From DASZFV01 sp035549075 (lineage in GTDB: Bacteria > Myxococcota_A > Polyangia > Fen-1088), in NCBI GenBank assembly GCA_035549075.1, contig DASZRT010000075.1, positions 46,946 through 110,945 on the forward strand: a DNA stretch of 64,000 bases, read 5' to 3'. A model generated the notes under the pieces. The model worked only from the letters and a program-made list of their open reading frames with translations. It was not told where the DNA came from and ran no database searches. This document shows, piece by piece, positions 36,976 to 44,897 of the stretch. The first letter of the stretch is position 1; each line of letters begins with the position of its first letter. The position numbers and the translations under genes were made by a program.

Positions 36976-39087
36976 TCAACGAGGCGTGGTCGCGCGACCG
37001 CGGCCGACGGCCGACGCGAGGGCCGCGGCCAGCTCTTCGATCGTGCTGGGCTTGAGCACGATGTGATCGACGCCCAGCTCGGCGAGCGCGCGCGCCGCAT
37101 GGTCATCGACGAGGCCCGACGTGAGGACGACGGGTAGGTCGGGGCGGACGGCGCGGAAGGCGCGCACGAGGTCGACGCCCGTGAGCCCCGGCATCGAGTA
37201 GTCGGTGAGCAAGACGTCGATGGCGTCGGGCTCGGCGCGGAACCGGTCGAGCGCGGCGCGCGCGTCGCTCGCGCCCACGACGACGTAGCCGAGGCGCTCG
37301 AGGCGACGCACGGTGATGCGCACGATGGCCTCTTCGTCGTCGAGGCACAACACGCGCACGCCCGAGGCGTGCGCGGCCGTCGTCGCGGGCCGCGCCGGCG
37401 TCGAGGCCGAAGCTCGCGGCCGCGCCTCGGGGAAGAGCACCGAGAACCGGCTGCCGACGCCGAGCGCGCTCTCGACGAAGACGCCGCCCGCGTGGCACTT
37501 GGCGACGCCGTGCACGACGGCCAGCCCGAGGCCCGTGCCGACGCTCGGACCTTTGGTCGTGAAGAAGGGGTCGAAGATGTGCTCCATCGTCTTGGCGTCC
37601 ATGCCGCTGCCGTCGTCGATGACGACGAGCTCGGCGTAGGTGCCGGGCGCGAGCGGCCCTGCCGCCGTCGTCACCGGCCGCTCGACCACGCGGCGCGCGA
37701 CGCGAACCTCGACGTGGCCGCGCCCCTCGGGCAGCGCCTGCGCCGCGTTCGTGCCGAGGTTCATGAGCACCTGGTGCACCTGGATCGGGTCGGCGAAGAT
37801 CGCGGGCGCGTCGTCGTCGACGCGCAGCCGCAGCTCGACCGTCGCCGGCAGCGTCGCGCGCAGCAGCTTTCGCACCTCGGCCGCGATCGAGCCGGCCTGG
37901 ACGACCTCGGCCTTCGGTTCTTGGCGGCGGCCGAAGGTGAGGATCTGCCTCACGAGCTCCGTGGCGCGCTCGCTGGCGCGCGCGATCTCACCCAGGAACT
38001 CGCGCGCGCCGTGGCCCACGGGCAGCGTCTCGAGCGCGAAGGCCGCGTTGGCCGTGAGCGACGCGAGGATGTTGTTGAAGTCGTGCGCGATGCCGCCGGC
38101 GAGCGTGCCGAGGCTGTCCATGCGCTGCGCGCGCAGCACGTGCTGGTGCAGGCGGTTGCGCTCGGTGACGTCCGTGTTGATCGCGAGGATCGAGGGTGGC
38201 GCGCCCGGCGAGCCGCGCAGCAGCGTCCAGCGCCCCTCGACCTCGAGCTCGACGCCGGCGCGCGTGACCTGGGTGAGCTCGCCCGTCCACGAGCCTGCCG
38301 CGAGCAGGGCCCGCTCGGCCTCGGCGAGCGCCGCGAGCTCGTCCTTTTTGTAGATGAGGTCGCTGATGGGGCGGCCCACGGCCTCGGCGCGCGGCCAGCC
38401 GTACATGACCTCGGCGCCGCGGTTCCAGAAGCGCACGGCGCCGCCGAGATCGCGCACGAGGATCGCGTCCTTGGCCTGGTCGAGGAGCGCCGCCTGCTCG
38501 GCGAGCCGAAGCTCCTGCGCGCGGAGCGTCTCGGTCGCGCGGTCGCGCTCGATGGCGATCGCCGCGAGGTGCGTGGCGCGCTCGACCCAGGCGCGCTCGG
38601 CGAGCCGCGGCGCGCGCGGCTCGCGGTAGTACATCGCGAACGTCCCGAGGACGTGGCGGTCGATCGAGAAGATGGGGCTCGACCAGCAGGCGCGCAGCCC
38701 GTTCGTGAGCGCGACGTCTCGATAAGAGGCCCAGGCGGGGTGGGTCGCGATGTCCTCGACGACGACCGGCTCGCCCAGGTAGGCGGCCGTGCCGCAGGAC
38801 CCGGCGGCGGGGCCGATGGACTCGCCGTCGATGGCGGCCACGAACGGGACGGGGAGGCTGGGGGCGGCGCCGTGGCGCACGCACCGGGCGACGGGATCGA
38901 GCAACAGCACCGAGCACATCATGTCGCTCGCCTGGGCTTCGATGAGGCGAACCAGGCGCTCCAGCACCTGTCCCAGGGAGACACCCGTCGCGATGCGCTC
39001 GATCAGCTCGCGCTGGCCGCGCTCGAACCCGCCGTCGCCTGGGGGGCCGGGCCCCCGCGCCGGAGACATCTGGAACGTTTCAGGCAT
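36976..39087 (-). CDS. GAF-PAS hybrid histidine kinase with C-terminal receiver
   Basis: A 703-residue soluble hybrid kinase. A GAF domain (residues 30-185, CGTAAYLGEPVVVEDIATHP), a PAS domain (195-315, DAILVRDLGGAVRFWNRGAE), a HisKA domain of the HDFNN type (GGIAHDFNNILASL), an HATPase (MNLGTNAAQALPEG, GTGLGLAVVHG) and a receiver (about 580-695, LLTDYSMPGLTG, Lys in VLKPS). The whole layout is typical of myxobacterial one-protein phosphorelays. It needs a separate phosphotransfer or response partner, not visible next door. Confidence 0.93.
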   Translation of the reverse strand: MPETFQMSPARGPGPPGDGGFERGQRELIERIATGVSLGQVLERLVRLIEAQASDMMCSVLLLDPVARCVRHGAAPSLPVPFVAAIDGESIGPAAGSCGTAAYLGEPVVVEDIATHPAWASYRDVALTNGLRACWSSPIFSIDRHVLGTFAMYYREPRAPRLAERAWVERATHLAAIAIERDRATETLRAQELRLAEQAALLDQAKDAILVRDLGGAVRFWNRGAEVMYGWPRAEAVGRPISDLIYKKDELAALAEAERALLAAGSWTGELTQVTRAGVELEVEGRWTLLRGSPGAPPSILAINTDVTERNRLHQHVLRAQRMDSLGTLAGGIAHDFNNILASLTANAAFALETLPVGHGAREFLGEIARASERATELVRQILTFGRRQEPKAEVVQAGSIAAEVRKLLRATLPATVELRLRVDDDAPAIFADPIQVHQVLMNLGTNAAQALPEGRGHVEVRVARRVVERPVTTAAGPLAPGTYAELVVIDDGSGMDAKTMEHIFDPFFTTKGPSVGTGLGLAVVHGVAKCHAGGVFVESALGVGSRFSVLFPEARPRASASTPARPATTAAHASGVRVLCLDDEEAIVRITVRRLERLGYVVVGASDARAALDRFRAEPDAIDVLLTDYSMPGLTGVDLVRAFRAVRPDLPVVLTSGLVDDHAARALAELGVDHIVLKPSTIEELAAALASAVGRGRATTPR

Positions 39088-39130
39088 GCGCTCACGTAAC
39101 CCCGGTTCCCCAACGGAGCCCCGCGAGTAT

Positions 39131-39171
39131 ACGTAAACGGCCCGCCTGCCGGCGACCGGCGGCGTTTACGT
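39131..39171. terminator. Stem-loop overlapping the DUF1552 stop codon
   Basis: ACGTAAACG (39131-39139) pairs perfectly with CGTTTACGT (39163-39171), and after a 2-nt bulge CCGCC pairs with GGCGG, closing on an 11-nt loop. The TAA stop of the DUF1552 gene lies inside the right arm. Probably the 3' end structure of the DUF1592-DUF1552 mRNA. Confidence 0.45.
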
Positions 39172-40623
39172 CACGAGGCCGAGCGTCCGGAAATCCAGGG
39201 CTTGCGCCCCGCCGAAGCCGAACTGGGCTCCCTGGACGGGCAGACCCATCTTCGTGGCGATCAGGGTCAAGAGCGTCGAATGGGCGAGGTTGCGCGTGCC
39301 GGCGTGCGCGCCGCCCGAGAACGCCGGGACCGTGTTCGTGAAGTTGATCGATTGCCCCAGCTTGAACCCCAGCGCTCCGCCCCCGAGGAACACGAAGGGG
39401 ACGCGGTCGGTCTTGTGCGGGGCGCCGTCGCCCAGCTCGGAGCAGTGGAAGAGGATCGTGTTGTCGAACAGCGTGCCGCCCGCGGGGTCGGGCGTCGCCT
39501 TCAGCATGGTCACGAACTGGGCGAGCTTCTGCGCGTACCAGACGCGGTAGTTCTCCCAGGCCGTGAGCTTGGCGTCGCGCTGTTCGGGCGTGGCGTTGCC
39601 GGCCAGCTGGCCCGGCGGCGCGTTGAAGTGCGAGGCGTCGTGCACGCCGAAGATGCCGAGGTCGGTGATGGGGTTGTGCGCGTTCGTGTGCTCGTAGAGC
39701 AACGTGATGACGCGTGTGCGGCCGCAAGCGAGGGCGAGGCGCGCGATCTCCATCTGCAGGTCGGCGACGACCCCGCGGTTGGCGGTCTGGTTGTAGCTGG
39801 CCTGGTTGGGATCGCCCACGGGCGGCACGGCGAAGTGCGTGGGGTTGAAGCCCGAGAAGTCGCTGCACGTCGCCGTCGACGTCACGCCTTGGTCGCTGAG
39901 GCGGCGCTCGAGCGCGCGCAGCGAATCGGTGTACGAGCCGATCTTCAGCTTTTCGGAGTTGGGCAGCGTCGACGTGAGCGCCGTGAGATCGGCGTTGGCG
40001 GCGTCGAGGATGCTCTTTTGTTGCATCGCGAGGCGCGCGGCGTCGGCCATGGACGTCGCCGTGCTCCCCGTGGACGATCCGAAGATGCGCGCGAAGGCGG
40101 CGAGCGGGTTGTCCTCGGCGAAGATCTCTTCCTTGAGCGAGCGGCGCGTGAAGTGGGGGTGCGGCACCGTGGGCGTGCCACCCTTGCTGATGCGCGACTG
40201 GATGCCGAGCTGGATCGAAGAGAAGGGCGTCGCGGACTGGAGGAGATCGCCGAGTTGGAGATCGAGCGTGACGACGTCGCGATCGTCGCCCGCGAGCATC
40301 TGCTGCGAGCCGCCCTGGTGATCGCTGAGCGGGTACATCGACACGCCGTCCATGAAGATGCACTCGGACTGGAACGGCGCGAGCGGCGCCGACAGGCGCG
40401 GCAACGTGAAGGTCGAGCCCGTCTGCGCGGGGTGCCACAGCGGCGGCTCGAGGCCGCACGGCGTGTAGAAGAAGACGACCTTTGGGGGCGGGCTGGTCGC
40501 GGCGGCCGCGGCGGCGCGGCTGCGGTGAGGCGCGAACAGCTGCGCGAGCGGCGCCGCGAGCGCCGACGCCGCGAGGCCGCGCAGGATCCCGCGGCGCTCG
40601 ATGATGGGACCTCTCTTGTTCAT
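39166..40623 (-). CDS. DUF1552 protein with Tat-type signal
   Basis: A 485-residue exported protein. The N-terminus ERRGILRGLAASALAAPLA looks like a twin-arginine signal. The body has the DUF1552 pattern (VVFFYTPCGLEPPLWHP, IFMDGVSMYP, DHQGG, FGSSTG, YLDSLRALE-like SYTDSLRALERR, HCSELGDG, AHAGTRNLAHSTLL). The family is abundant in Planctomycetes and Myxococcota, always beside DUF1592/DUF1588/DUF1585 proteins, as here (ATGA overlap). The function is unknown; it is probably a periplasmic partner of the haem-containing protein. Confidence 0.92.
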   Translation of the reverse strand: MNKRGPIIERRGILRGLAASALAAPLAQLFAPHRSRAAAAAATSPPPKVVFFYTPCGLEPPLWHPAQTGSTFTLPRLSAPLAPFQSECIFMDGVSMYPLSDHQGGSQQMLAGDDRDVVTLDLQLGDLLQSATPFSSIQLGIQSRISKGGTPTVPHPHFTRRSLKEEIFAEDNPLAAFARIFGSSTGSTATSMADAARLAMQQKSILDAANADLTALTSTLPNSEKLKIGSYTDSLRALERRLSDQGVTSTATCSDFSGFNPTHFAVPPVGDPNQASYNQTANRGVVADLQMEIARLALACGRTRVITLLYEHTNAHNPITDLGIFGVHDASHFNAPPGQLAGNATPEQRDAKLTAWENYRVWYAQKLAQFVTMLKATPDPAGGTLFDNTILFHCSELGDGAPHKTDRVPFVFLGGGALGFKLGQSINFTNTVPAFSGGAHAGTRNLAHSTLLTLIATKMGLPVQGAQFGFGGAQALDFRTLGLVT

Positions 40624-42338
40624 CGATCCACCGTGTCGGCCGAGCGGCGCGTGACGAACGAGTCCTGCAGCGCGATCTGCACGAACAGCTCGGGGATGTC
40701 GAGATCGCCGCCGACGAACGCCGCGCGCAGCTTGTCGACGGCGCCCTCATCCACGTCGCGGGCCAGGAAGCCGCGCGTGTAACGGTGGACCATGGCCGCG
40801 AGGCAGCCGCGGGCGTCGGCAGACTTCGCGACGAAATTCGACAGCTCGCGCGGGCCGTTGAAGGTCACGGGGCCCGCGGGATCGATGTCGTTGATGACGC
40901 CCGAGGTGTCGACGGCCTCGCCGTTGTCGAGCGTGCGCTCGGCGCCCGTGCCGTCGAAGCCTTCGAGGCCGTAGCCGATGGGGTTCATGAGCGTGTGGCA
41001 GGTGGCGCACGTGCCCGAGCCGGTGAGCGCCTCGATCTGCTCGCGCGCCGTCTTGCCCGGCGTGCCTGGCTTGACCGTGGCGTCGACGCCAGGGGGAGGC
41101 GGCGGCACGTCGTGGCAGAGAAGATTTGCGCGGATCATGTGGCCGCGCTGCGTGGGCGACGACTCGTTCGTACGCGCGTGGCCCATCAAGAACATGCCGA
41201 GCGTCAGCAGGCCGCCGCGACGCGCGCCCGCGCCGAGCGCGACCTTCGTGGGCGTCGACGAGCCGGGCGCGGGCAGTCCGTAGATCGCGGCGAGGCGATC
41301 GTCGACGAACGTGTAGTCGGCCGTGAAGAGCTCGTCGAACTTCTTGGTCGAGTCGAAGACGACGTTGGTGACGAAGGCGTCTTCTTCGGCGCGCATCGAG
41401 TCGACGACGCCCGGGAGGCCGCCCGGCGCCGCGAACACGGCGGGGTAGGTGCCTTGGTCCTTCGTGGCGACGTAGGCGCGCGGCGCCTCGAGCCACTCGG
41501 AGAAGAACGTCGCGACGCGCGCGCGGCCGCGCGGGTCTGCGAGCAAGCGGCGCGCCTGCTTCTCGATCTCGACGCGCGTCGCGAGCGCGCCCGAGGCGGC
41601 CGAAGCGAAGAGCGCGTCGTCGGGCATCGTGCCCCAGTACGTGTACGACAGCGCGCTCGCGATCTCGTAAGGCGTGAGCGTGAACGTCCCATTGCCGGCG
41701 TCGCGCCCGAGCTCGCTGCGGAACAAGAAATGGGGCGAGATCAGCATCGCGCGCAGCGCGAGCGACACGCCCGTCGCGAAGTCGCCGTTCGTGAGCGAAG
41801 GGTCGAAGAAGGCGACGTAGCGCGCCTGCTCGTCGGTCGTGAGCGGGCGGCGGAAGGCGCGCTGGCCGAAGCTCGACACGAACTTCGCGGCGCATGCGGC
41901 GTCCTTCGTCGTGCACGGGACGACCTTCGTCATCGACCCAGCGTCGGCGAGGACCCGCGTCGCGAGCGCCGTCGCGACCGACGCGTAGGCGTCCATGTGC
42001 GCCTCGGTCACGAACGCGCCCGTGACATTGGTGGTGAAGCCGTCGACCGAGACGTCGGGCGGGATCGCCGTCGTGTCGGGAGCCGAAAGGCCGAGCAGAT
42101 CGGTGACGGTCGCGCGGTACTCGGAGGTCGTGAGCTGGCGCAGGAGCCGCGGGCTCGGCATCTCGACGGCGGGCGCCGAGCCGCCGCCCGCGCCGCTGGT
42201 CCCGCCCCCGGACGCCGTCATTCCGGGCGGTTGCGCGCCGCCGCCCGACGCGCGCGGCGATGACGACGAGATCGTGCCGGTGCAACCCGCGGCCAAGACG
42301 ACCGAGACGGCGACGGCGGCGAGGCACAGCGACCGCAT
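40620..42338 (-). CDS. DUF1592/DUF1588/DUF1585 lipoprotein with haem motif
   Basis: A 572-residue lipoprotein: signal VAVSVVLAAGC with lipobox Cys near residue 19, a Gly/Ser-rich linker, then the domain series DUF1587-like (RLLRQLTTSEYRATVTDLLG), DUF1592 (FGQRAFRRPLTTDE, AMLISPHFLFRSE), DUF1588 (RRGGLLTLGMFLMGHA, RANLLCHDVPPPPP, CATCHTLMNPIGYGLEGFD) and DUF1585. CATCH is a c-type haem attachment motif. It would lie on the outer side of the envelope and may take part in electron transfer or oxidative degradation. It overlaps the DUF1552 gene by 4 bp. Confidence 0.92.
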   Translation of the reverse strand: MRSLCLAAVAVSVVLAAGCTGTISSSSPRASGGGAQPPGMTASGGGTSGAGGGSAPAVEMPSPRLLRQLTTSEYRATVTDLLGLSAPDTTAIPPDVSVDGFTTNVTGAFVTEAHMDAYASVATALATRVLADAGSMTKVVPCTTKDAACAAKFVSSFGQRAFRRPLTTDEQARYVAFFDPSLTNGDFATGVSLALRAMLISPHFLFRSELGRDAGNGTFTLTPYEIASALSYTYWGTMPDDALFASAASGALATRVEIEKQARRLLADPRGRARVATFFSEWLEAPRAYVATKDQGTYPAVFAAPGGLPGVVDSMRAEEDAFVTNVVFDSTKKFDELFTADYTFVDDRLAAIYGLPAPGSSTPTKVALGAGARRGGLLTLGMFLMGHARTNESSPTQRGHMIRANLLCHDVPPPPPGVDATVKPGTPGKTAREQIEALTGSGTCATCHTLMNPIGYGLEGFDGTGAERTLDNGEAVDTSGVINDIDPAGPVTFNGPRELSNFVAKSADARGCLAAMVHRYTRGFLARDVDEGAVDKLRAAFVGGDLDIPELFVQIALQDSFVTRRSADTVDR

Positions 42339-42399
42339 TCACAGGATGAAGACGCGCGGCCGCCGTGCGGCAGGCACGCGACGTTTGCACCGCCTGCGG

Positions 42400-42807
42400 C
42401 TACCAGCCGCGCTTGAGCTTCTCGATGACGCGGCGGTCGCGCTTCGTGGGGCGGCCCTCGCCATGGAAGGTCAGCACGGGGGCGTTCTTGATCTGGTAGG
42501 CGAGCTTCTCGCGAGCGGCCTTGCTGTCGGCGGTCTCCTCGTAGAGCAGGGCGGCTTCTTTCGCGGGGCCGCGCGTCTCGGACAGGCCGCGCACGACGAT
42601 CTGGTGCTCGTAGGGCGGGCGGCGCATCACGAGGATGTCGCCGACCTGCACGAGGCGCGAGCGCTTGGCGCGATCGCCGTTGGCGTCGACCTTGCCGCCG
42701 TCGATCGCCGTCGCCGCCGCCGAGCGCGTCTTGAAGAAGCGCGCCGCCCACAACCACTTGTCGAGGCGCACGCGCGGCCCGGAGCGTTCGTCAGCTTCGT
42801 CGCTCAC
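42400..42807 (-). CDS. S4-domain RNA-binding protein (Hsp15-like)
   Basis: About 135 residues with an S4 fold at the N-terminus (VRLDKWLWAARFFKTRSAAATAIDGGKVDANG, residues 12-45) and a basic tail (GRPTKRDRRVIEKLKRGW). This is the layout of Hsp15/HslR, which binds stalled 50S subunits carrying nascent chains. The GTG start overlaps the stop of the alkyltransferase-like gene as GTGA, so the two are cotranslated. Confidence 0.9.
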   Translation of the reverse strand: MSDEADERSGPRVRLDKWLWAARFFKTRSAAATAIDGGKVDANGDRAKRSRLVQVGDILVMRRPPYEHQIVVRGLSETRGPAKEAALLYEETADSKAAREKLAYQIKNAPVLTFHGEGRPTKRDRRVIEKLKRGW

Positions 42808-43139
42808 GCGCGCGGCCTCCACTGGAATGTCTCGAGCGCGATGCGGCCGTTCGCGAGCGCGACGCCCTCACGCTCGAGCAGCTGCGCCTGCAGGTCCTCG
42901 CTGCCGAACGCGTCGCCGCGCGCGCTCACGCGGCCCGCGGCGTTGACGATGCGGTACCACGGCACGTCGCGATTCGCCGGCAGGATGCGCAGCGCGCGCC
43001 CGACGAGCCGCGCCCGCCGCGGCAGGCCCGCGAGCGTCGCGATCTGGCCGTAGGTCGCGACGCGCCCGCGCGGCACGCGCGCGACCGCGCGGTAGATCAG
43101 CTCGTACGGGTCGGCGTTCTGGCGAGCGGCGCGCGGCAT
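42804..43139 (-). CDS. Alkyltransferase-like (ATL) protein
   Basis: A 111-residue MGMT-fold protein, DNA-binding domain only. The catalytic PCHR of O6-alkylguanine transferases is PWYR here (W61 in place of Cys), the hallmark of ATL proteins. ATL proteins bind O6-alkylguanine lesions and hand them to nucleotide excision repair without removing the alkyl group. Other family landmarks are GRVATYGQIA and GRALR. It lies 10 bp after an SDR gene and overlaps the S4 gene. Confidence 0.92.
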   Translation of the reverse strand: MPRAARQNADPYELIYRAVARVPRGRVATYGQIATLAGLPRRARLVGRALRILPANRDVPWYRIVNAAGRVSARGDAFGSEDLQAQLLEREGVALANGRIALETFQWRPRA

Positions 43140-43149
43140 CCGCGCAATC

Positions 43150-44019
43150 TTAACCGCCCGTCTCGAAGCCCGGGTAGAGCGTCATGCCGCCGTCGACGTA
43201 GATCGTCGCGCCCGTGATGTAGTCCGACGCGTCCGAAGACAGCCAGACCGCGGCGCGCCCGATGTCGGCCGGCTCGCCGATACGCTTGTACGGGACCAGC
43301 GTCATGAGCGCGTTGTAGGCCTCGCGCGTGCTCCACGCCTCTTCGTTGATGGGCGTGCGCACGGCGCCGGGCGAGATGCTGTTGACCCGAATGCGCCAGG
43401 GCGCGACCTCCTGCGCGATCGACTTCATCATCATCATGATGCCGCCCTTCGACGCCGCGTAGTTGACGTGGCCGGCCCACGGGATGACGTCGTGGACCGA
43501 GCTCATGCAGATGATCTTGCCGGCGGCGCTCGAAACGTCCTTGCGCACGCCCTGCCGCTTGAAGGCGCGCACGGCCTCGCGCGCGCACAGGAACTGGCCC
43601 TTGAGGTTCACGTTCATGACCAGGTCCCACGCGGCGACGGTCAGCTCCTCGAACGGCGCGTCCTTCTGCAGGCCGGCGTTGTTCACGAGGATATCGACGG
43701 CTCCGAACGTCTCGACGACCTTCGCGAACATCGCCTGCACCTCGGCTTCCTGGCTCACGTCGGCCTTGAAGGCGAACGCGCGCGACCCCGATTCTTCGAT
43801 GAGCGCGACGACCTTGGCCGCTTCCTCGGGGCGCGAGACGTAGTTCACGCATACGTCGGCGCCCGCGTGGCCGAGCGCGACGGCGACGGCGCGCCCGATG
43901 CCGGAGTTCGCGCCGGTCACGATCGCCTTTTGACCCACGAGGCTGCGCACGACGGGCGACAGCGGCTCGACGGCCTCGGGAAGGCCTTGTTCGGCGAAGT
44001 AGTCTTTGCTCTGTTTCAC
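43150..44019 (-). CDS. SDR family oxidoreductase (glucose dehydrogenase-like)
   Basis: A 289-residue SDR: an N-terminal extension (KQSKDYFAEQGLP) before the Rossmann fold, TGANSGIG, NNAG, catalytic Ser in MSSVHDVIPW, YAASKGG (Tyr and Lys) and SISPGAVRTPIN. It is closest in pattern to glucose 1-dehydrogenase-type and general-stress SDRs. The GTG start overlaps the DUF1223 stop as GTGA. The substrate cannot be stated. Confidence 0.9.
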   Translation of the reverse strand: MKQSKDYFAEQGLPEAVEPLSPVVRSLVGQKAIVTGANSGIGRAVAVALGHAGADVCVNYVSRPEEAAKVVALIEESGSRAFAFKADVSQEAEVQAMFAKVVETFGAVDILVNNAGLQKDAPFEELTVAAWDLVMNVNLKGQFLCAREAVRAFKRQGVRKDVSSAAGKIICMSSVHDVIPWAGHVNYAASKGGIMMMMKSIAQEVAPWRIRVNSISPGAVRTPINEEAWSTREAYNALMTLVPYKRIGEPADIGRAAVWLSSDASDYITGATIYVDGGMTLYPGFETGG

Positions 44020-44849
44020 TTGGCGTCTCCTCTCGCGTCTTTGGTCGCGCCTTCGCGCGGCGTGAGGGACAGCGCCGCGCCCACTTGCATCGTCTTCGGC
44101 GATTGAACCACGGCGGCGAGCTCGACGGCGGACCAAGCGAGGTCGCGCGGCTTCGTGACCGAGATTCGGAGAGGTGGCGCGTTGGCCACGAACGAGGGGC
44201 GCACGGGCGCCGACAGCGCGCGCACGACGGCGGCTTCTTCCAGCGTCTCGCCGCGGTTCTCGCCTCGCGAAACGGACGTTCGTGCGCTCTTCGCGGCCAG
44301 CGCGACGAAGACCTCCCAGTCTCGAGGGCTCCCGTGGGCGCGTGGGTACAGAGTCACGATCGCGTGGTCACCCTCGACGATCGCGTCGCCTTCGATCTCG
44401 ATGAGCGCGGGCGCCTCGCCGGCGCGCCGAATCTCGTCGAGGCCCGTCTCGCGGCGGCCGCCCGAGAAGTGCACCGTGCCGTCGACGATCATCTGCGGCG
44501 TGTAGAGGCCGGTCATGGCGTCGCCGCCGCTCGGGCCGCGCAGGTGGCCGGCTTCGGCGTAGCGCTGCTGGCGCGCCGTGAACGCCGGCGACGAGAACGG
44601 GTCGGGCCAGCCGAGGTCGTTCCAATAGTCGACGTGGAAGGTCAGCGGCACGACCCGCGCGCGCGTGAGACCGAGCGATGGGAAGTCGCGCACGAAGGCA
44701 TCCGCGGCCGGGCACGAGCTGCAGCCCTGCGAGGTGAAGAGCTCGACCAGAACCGTCCGCGTCGGGGCGCGTACGGCGTCCGTGGTCGCGCCGACGGCGG
44801 GCGTGCACGCGGCGAGGAAAAGGAACGGAGCCATGAACCGAATCGACAT
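44016..44849 (-). CDS. DUF1223 thioredoxin-like lipoprotein
   Basis: A 277-residue protein. The N-terminus FLFLAAC looks like a short lipoprotein signal (C15). A thioredoxin-like domain follows with VELFTSQGCSSCPAAD (CxxC at 43-46), the conserved HVDYWNDLGWPDPFSS motif and YTPQMIVDG, diagnostic of DUF1223. The C-terminal half is beta-rich. It is probably a periplasmic thiol protein. It overlaps the SDR gene by 4 bp and is divergent from the adenylate cyclase gene; the 48-bp gap holds the ribosome binding site of the latter. Confidence 0.9.
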   Translation of the reverse strand: MSIRFMAPFLFLAACTPAVGATTDAVRAPTRTVLVELFTSQGCSSCPAADAFVRDFPSLGLTRARVVPLTFHVDYWNDLGWPDPFSSPAFTARQQRYAEAGHLRGPSGGDAMTGLYTPQMIVDGTVHFSGGRRETGLDEIRRAGEAPALIEIEGDAIVEGDHAIVTLYPRAHGSPRDWEVFVALAAKSARTSVSRGENRGETLEEAAVVRALSAPVRPSFVANAPPLRISVTKPRDLAWSAVELAAVVQSPKTMQVGAALSLTPREGATKDARGDAK

Positions 44850-44897
44850 GCGCGTCCTTTACGCGTGGGCGCGCCCGGGGTTACGGTCGAGGCGGGG

